Part shown: piece after piece, positions 60,148 to 64,000 of the stretch | Numbering within the stretch: position 1 is the stretch's first letter | Layout: the number at the start of each line of letters is the position of its first letter | Assembly: GCA_021769885.1 (NCBI GenBank) | Contig: JAETSA010000002.1 | Location: 124,001 to 188,000 of the forward strand | DNA: 64,000 nucleotides | Reading direction: 5' to 3' | From: Bacillota bacterium | Lineage (GTDB): Bacteria > Bacillota > Clostridia > Oscillospirales > Acutalibacteraceae | The notes under the pieces: generated by a model | Told to the model about the DNA's origin: nothing | Database searches by the model: none | What the model saw: the letters and a program-made list of their open reading frames with translations, nothing else | Program-made: the position numbers and the translations under genes

Positions 60148-61982
60148 ATATTTTCCTCGTTATGATAGTATGCATAAATCTTTTCGGCATTTTTGCGGCT
60201 GACGCCCTCTGCTTCACAAAGCGCGTCTACAGATGCATTTTTTACAGCGGTCAGCATTTTGAAATGCTTCAAGAGCGATTTTGCTTTTTTCTCACCGATG
60301 CCCTCAATTTCGGTCAAGGACAAGGTCAGATTGCGATTGGCGTGCTTATTGCGGTGATAGGCAATGGAGAAGCGGTGGACTTCCTCCTGAATTTCGGAAA
60401 CGAGCGTGAACACACGCCGATTGGAACGGATTTCAATTTCGCCGCCGTTCTGCGCAATAGCTCGCGTGCGGTGGCGATTGTCCTTGACCATACCGAACAG
60501 CGGTACGGAAAGCCCGAACTGCTCTAAAACAGGCTGTACGGCATTCACCTGCCCCACGCCGCCGTCCAAAAGAATCAAATCAGGCAATCTGCCGAAGCCC
60601 TCGCCTGTATCCTTTAGTTTTTCATACTCTGTAAACCGGCGGGTCAGCACCTCGTGCATAGAACGGTAGTCGTCATTGCCGAGAAAGCTTTTGATGGTAA
60701 AGCGTTTATAGGCGGATTTATAGGGTTTGCCGTCTTTAAAGACAATCATCCCCGCGACGCTGTCCTGCCCCGCTGTATGCGAAATGTCGTAGGATTCAAT
60801 ATAATTCGGCGTGGTGGAAAGCCCCAAAAGGTCGCGCAGTTCTTCCAGCACCGCAACGGTTTTGCCGCTTTTGCCCAATTTCAGTGCCAATTTTTCCTGC
60901 GCGTTTTCGCGGCACATATGCACAACCTCGACCTGCTCGCCGCGCTGTGGAGTAAAGACGGTCACTTTCTTCCCTTTTTTCTCGGAAAGCCAGCGTTCGA
61001 CATCCGCCGCACCCTCTAAAGCGCCGTCCACCGTGACGCGGCGCGGGATGTTTTGGCGCATCGAGTAAAAAGAGGTTACCGCAGAGGTCATCATACTTTC
61101 TTGTGTATCGGTTTTGTCAAAAAAGAAGTGTTCACAATCATTGAGTCTGCCGTCCGAAAAGCGCAGAACCGCAAGGCAGACGGTATTTTCCGATTCTGCC
61201 ATAGAAAAAACATCCTGCTCCTCGACGGATTTAAACACGACCTTTTGCTTTTCCTGCATTCGGGAGATAGCGCGGATGCGGTCGCGAAGCTTTGCCGCAC
61301 GCTCAAAATCCATAGCTTCTGCGGCTTCTTCCATTTGCGACTCGAGCATTTTGAGGACCTCTTTTGTATCCCCCTTCAAAAAGCGAATCGCCTGCGCAAC
61401 GGCTTCGTTATACTCCGCTTTGGATACCTTTCCCGTGCAAAGCCCACAGCACTGAGAAATATAATAGTGCAAGCACGGGCGTGTTTTACGGATTTTGCCG
61501 TCGAACACCTTGCCGCACTGCGGCAGCATAAAGATTTTATTGGCGGCATCCACACTCTGTTTGACGGCATAGGAGCTGGTGAACGGTCCGATATATTCCG
61601 CGCCGTCGTCGTTCTTTTGAAGCACGGCGGTGATGGTTTTGTATTCGTCACCCGCAATGCGCACATAGCTGTAGCCTTTGTCATCCTTTAAAAGGATGTT
61701 GTATTTCGGCATATGCTGTTTTATCAGACTGCATTCGAGCACCAGCGCTTCAAACTCGCTGTCGGTCACGATATAGTCAAACTCGTGCACGTTTTCAACC
61801 ATTTTGCGCACCTTGACGGTGTGCCCGTTCGGTGAACCGAAATACTGACTGACACGGTTTTTCAGTGCTTTTGCCTTACCGATATAAATAATTTCGCCGT
61901 GCACATTTTTCATAATATATACGCCCGGCAAAAGCGGCAGACGCATCGCTTTTTTACGCAGTTCTGCGCGTTTTTCATTCAT
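60144..61982 (-). CDS. uvrC: Excinuclease ABC subunit C
   Basis: 612 residues. GIY-YIG nuclease domain (GVYIMKNVHGEIIYIGKAKALK), UVR motif (MEEAAEAMDFERAAKLRDRI), RNaseH-like nuclease with YIESYDISHTAGQDSVAGMI, and C-terminal helix-hairpin-helix. Makes both cuts in nucleotide excision repair. GGGAGGTG ribosome site. Confidence 0.97.
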   Translation of the reverse strand: MNEKRAELRKKAMRLPLLPGVYIMKNVHGEIIYIGKAKALKNRVSQYFGSPNGHTVKVRKMVENVHEFDYIVTDSEFEALVLECSLIKQHMPKYNILLKDDKGYSYVRIAGDEYKTITAVLQKNDDGAEYIGPFTSSYAVKQSVDAANKIFMLPQCGKVFDGKIRKTRPCLHYYISQCCGLCTGKVSKAEYNEAVAQAIRFLKGDTKEVLKMLESQMEEAAEAMDFERAAKLRDRIRAISRMQEKQKVVFKSVEEQDVFSMAESENTVCLAVLRFSDGRLNDCEHFFFDKTDTQESMMTSAVTSFYSMRQNIPRRVTVDGALEGAADVERWLSEKKGKKVTVFTPQRGEQVEVVHMCRENAQEKLALKLGKSGKTVAVLEELRDLLGLSTTPNYIESYDISHTAGQDSVAGMIVFKDGKPYKSAYKRFTIKSFLGNDDYRSMHEVLTRRFTEYEKLKDTGEGFGRLPDLILLDGGVGQVNAVQPVLEQFGLSVPLFGMVKDNRHRTRAIAQNGGEIEIRSNRRVFTLVSEIQEEVHRFSIAYHRNKHANRNLTLSLTEIEGIGEKKAKSLLKHFKMLTAVKNASVDALCEAEGVSRKNAEKIYAYYHNEENI

Positions 61983-62022
61983 ATCGGCACCTCCCTACTG
62001 TCTCAATATCGGTATATAAAAA

Positions 62023-62054
62023 GACATACCGAAACAAAATGGAATCGGTATGCC
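62023..62054 (-). terminator. Terminator after HPr
   Basis: Stem GCATACCGA / TCGGTATG with 12-base loop on the minus strand, followed by TCTTTTTATA, upstream of uvrC. Confidence 0.8.
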
Positions 62055-62080
62055 TGTAAAATACACATATTTCGTTCGGT

Positions 62081-62344
62081 TTATTCAGCGAAACCGGACT
62101 CGACGAGCTTTACAAGCCCTTCCACAGCCTGCTCTTCATCCGGACCGCCTGCAATGATGCGGATTTTGGTGTCGCCCATAATACCGAGTGAGAGAACGCC
62201 CAAAAGACTCTTGGCATTGACTCTTCTTTCATCCTTTTCGACCCAAATCGAAGATTTGTATTCATTGGCTTTCTGGATGAAGAAAGTCGCCGGACGCGCG
62301 TGCAAACCGACCTGATTCTGAACAAGAACTTCTTTAACGAACAT
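62081..62344 (-). CDS. ptsH: HPr family phosphocarrier protein
   Basis: 87 residues. His15 in VGLHARPAT (PTS phosphorylation by enzyme I) and Ser46 in NAKSLLGVLSLGI (target of HprK) are both present, so it is a full HPr rather than Crh. Start at 62344 chosen for GGGGAGA before it. Monocistronic between promoter 62405-62432 and the terminator at 62023. No ptsI is nearby. Interacts with the HprK encoded at 24891. Confidence 0.93.
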   Translation of the reverse strand: MFVKEVLVQNQVGLHARPATFFIQKANEYKSSIWVEKDERRVNAKSLLGVLSLGIMGDTKIRIIAGGPDEEQAVEGLVKLVESGFAE

Positions 62345-62404
62345 AATCATTCTCCCCATATATTATTATAGTGAAATACATTTTCCGTGTGTTTACAGTA
62401 ACAT

Positions 62405-62432
62405 ATTATACCACAAAACTTGTCCGCGTCAA
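62405..62432 (-). promoter_or_regulatory. Promoter of ptsH
   Basis: TTGACG (62427-62432), 16-base spacer, perfect TATAAT (62405-62410) on the minus strand. The rest of the gap to 62570 shows no feature. Confidence 0.75.
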
Positions 62433-62570
62433 CGGTTAAAACACGATATATGGGGGATTTTGTGAGATTTCGGTGGGTATTCCAAAGTCGCTCGTTTTGG
62501 GGTTTACTAACTTTGTGCAAAATGACAAGAAGAAAGCGTATTGTCTATGGAATATACACAAAAACAGATG

Positions 62571-63572
62571 TTAATTTGCCACTCTTTGGTGTGCAGGCGG
62601 TGTGGATTCGGTAATCGTTGCGAATTTACAGCCTGCCGCTTTATAGTAGGCGATTACCTCGGGCAGTGCTTCGACCGTGGTGCGTTTTTCTGCGGAATCG
62701 TGCATCAAAACGATAACGGAATCGCTTTTTTTCGACACCTTGCGACAATTGTTGATAATCTGCTGTGCAGTTGCGCCGCCGCGGTTGGCATCACCCGAAA
62801 CAACATTCCAATCGAAATATACATAGCCCTTATCCGTGACCTGCTGTGTCAGGCGCGTCATAATACCCGGATTAAATCTGCTGACAATATTACTGCTTCC
62901 GCCCGGAAAGCGAATCAAATTGGTGCGCACACCTGTTTCGCTGTACACCAAATCGGAAATTTGCTGTAAATCGGCAAAATAGGCTTCTTCCGAAGCGTAA
63001 ATCTTGTCATAATCGTGTGTATAGGAGTGTAAGGCAATCGTATGTCCTTCGGCAACAATATCCTTCATATAGTGACTGCTTTTGCCGCTGATGTGCGTCA
63101 CAAAAAACGTCGCCTTCACACCGTTGTCTCTGAGGATTTTCAAAACCTCCGGTGTGCGCGGCGACGGTCCGTCATCGAATGTCAGATAAATCGTTTTATT
63201 TGACCAATCGGGATACTCCCCGGGGGCTAAGGGCTTCGGCGCACCGGTCGCCGCTTCGGCGGCACGCTTCACGGCAAGCTGTTTATTCAAATCGGCAATG
63301 GTCTGATTGAGTGCATTTTTCTCATCGGCAAACGCGGAGGATTGCTCCCGCAGCTGATTCTGATAGGATTCCGCTTCGCTTGCCCGCGCCGCTTCCAGAC
63401 TTTCACGCTCTTCCGAGGCGCTGACCAGTGCTTCGGAAGCCGCGCTCCCGCCGTTTTTCAAATTCTTATTTTTGACGGCAGTCACACACAGCACAACGGA
63501 TAAAATCAAAATCACCGCCGCACAGCCGATTAAAATATATTTTAAAAGCTTATTTTGTTTTGCGGTACCCAT
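62571..63572 (-). CDS. Polysaccharide deacetylase (NodB domain), membrane-anchored
   Basis: 333 residues. One N-terminal membrane helix (about 12-32), a coiled-coil stalk rich in Glu/Ala/Gln (about 45-100), then the NodB domain: LTFDDGPSPRTPEVL with the catalytic Asp and metal Asp, HSYTHDYDKIY zinc histidines, RFPGGSSNIV and IVLMHDSAEKRTT. It deacetylates peptidoglycan or chitin-like sugars outside the cell. AGAGGA precedes the ATG at 63572. Confidence 0.9.
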   Translation of the reverse strand: MGTAKQNKLLKYILIGCAAVILILSVVLCVTAVKNKNLKNGGSAASEALVSASEERESLEAARASEAESYQNQLREQSSAFADEKNALNQTIADLNKQLAVKRAAEAATGAPKPLAPGEYPDWSNKTIYLTFDDGPSPRTPEVLKILRDNGVKATFFVTHISGKSSHYMKDIVAEGHTIALHSYTHDYDKIYASEEAYFADLQQISDLVYSETGVRTNLIRFPGGSSNIVSRFNPGIMTRLTQQVTDKGYVYFDWNVVSGDANRGGATAQQIINNCRKVSKKSDSVIVLMHDSAEKRTTVEALPEVIAYYKAAGCKFATITESTPPAHQRVAN

Positions 63573-63616
63573 AAAAATTCCTCTTTCGACAAAAAGCACT
63601 ATATTTCTTATCTCTA

Positions 63617-63644
63617 ATTATATAGTATCCCCGCAAAAGTGCAA
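63617..63644 (-). promoter_or_regulatory. Promoter of the polysaccharide deacetylase
   Basis: TTGCAC (63639-63644), 16-base spacer, TATAAT (63617-63622) on the minus strand, divergent from the promoter at 63689. Confidence 0.65.
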
Positions 63645-63688
63645 GTTACAAATTGTTAAAAATCGGTTACAAAGTTTTAAAAAGCGGA

Positions 63689-63717
63689 TTGCTTTGCAAA
63701 ATGAAAACTGATACAAT
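63689..63717 (+). promoter_or_regulatory. Promoter of the alpha-N-acetylglucosaminidase
   Basis: TTGCTT (63689-63694), 17-base spacer, TACAAT (63712-63717), then GGGGAGA before the ATG at 63748. Confidence 0.6.
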
Positions 63718-63747
63718 AAAAGAAAAATGATTTGGGGAGAAAAACCT

Positions 63748-64000
63748 ATGACGGATACCGTTCTGTCGGCATTTTTACAGCGGGTCGTACCGCATACAGC
63801 CGATGCATTTCAGATTACAGTAGACACGCGCACGCCTGACGGTTACACGGTCACCTTTGCAGACGGCGCGGTGTGCATCGTTGCCGGCAGCCGTGTTTCT
63901 GCCTGCACCGCCGTTTACGACTATTTAAAGCAAATCTGCCGCGTGAATCTTTCCTGGTGCGGAAACGAGGAACTGCAGCTTGACAAAGTCGTACCGTTTG
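63748..64000 (+). CDS. Alpha-N-acetylglucosaminidase (NAGLU-like), N-terminal part, 3' truncated
   Basis: Only the first 84 codons are in the window. After MTDTVLSAFLQRVVP the segment VCIVAGSRVSACTAVYDYLK and CRVNLSWCGNEEL matches the N-terminal alpha/beta domain of GH89 NAGLU enzymes (pattern G-x-S-x-V-A-A..Y-L-K-x..W-x-G-N-x-x-L). No signal peptide is visible, so it may act inside the cell on imported mucin- or heparan-type sugars. Catalytic domain lies beyond the window edge. Confidence 0.75.
   Translation, partial: MTDTVLSAFLQRVVPHTADAFQITVDTRTPDGYTVTFADGAVCIVAGSRVSACTAVYDYLKQICRVNLSWCGNEELQLDKVVPF

Overview
The window looks like a chromosomal segment of an endospore-forming, anaerobic Firmicute of the class Clostridia. 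An Oscillospirales-type gut lineage is my inference, based on gene order, roughly balanced base composition, TTGACA/TATAAT promoters, strong AGGAGG ribosome sites and GC-rich palindromic intergenic repeats. Sporulation or Gram-positive cell-wall genes include spoVM, whiA, a GerW/YtfJ-type gene, a DacF/DacB-type carboxypeptidase, prkC/prpC and hprK/HPr. No phage, insertion sequence, integrase or CRISPR array was recognised.

Layout. Positions 1-10070 are accessory: the end of a Gfo/Idh/MocA oxidoreductase, a small Cro-type regulator, an HTH-membrane protein with a lipid-anchorless exported partner, a sulfur-assimilation operon on the minus strand (28-residue leader ORF, metY, cysK), and two GPH-type sugar:cation symporters followed by a histidine phosphatase. 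From 10815 to 18287 a minus-strand surface-glycan cluster holds a flippase, two glycosyltransferases, DUF2304 and DUF2142 proteins, then a separately promoted PAP2 phosphatase and metallophosphoesterase. At 18508-19303 lie a 74-residue ferritin-like protein and a Cu/Zn superoxide dismutase, followed by tRNA-Leu(CAG). From 19781 to 25859 runs an hprK-glcK-murB-rapZ-whiA-ROK-PPOx cluster.

From 40264 down to 26643 is the classic Firmicute housekeeping operon yicC-remA-gmk-rpoZ-priA-def-fmt-yugP-rsmB-rlmN-prpC-prkC-rsgA-thiN. It ends in two short genes that standard length cut-offs would miss: a 50-residue membrane protein and spoVM. From 54116 to 40354 follow c-di-AMP synthesis (cdaA-cdaR), a lipoprotein plus two-component system, DUF1385-prmC, a site-2 protease, scpA-scpB, DUF2953, gerW/ytfJ, a D-Ala-D-Ala carboxypeptidase, a pseudouridine synthase and two small unknowns. 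A class V aminotransferase with a DUF3343 partner, a second pseudouridine synthase, DUF4830, a coiled-coil protein, coaD, rsmD, a HAD phosphatase, uvrC, HPr and a polysaccharide deacetylase follow. The window ends in a truncated alpha-N-acetylglucosaminidase on the plus strand.

Four intergenic regions (about 0.87-1.25, 10.1-10.75, 55.65-55.93 and 56.7-57.3 kb) are filled with modular hairpin repeats whose arms differ in sequence but remain self-complementary. A second, about 70-bp element sits inside the loop of such a hairpin at two places, in opposite orientations. The most interesting candidates are the cysteine-containing leader ORF with operator in front of metY-cysK, these nested repeats, the mini ferritin-like/sodC pair joined by a hairpin that contains the sodC ribosome site, and the two overlooked small genes at the end of the prkC operon.
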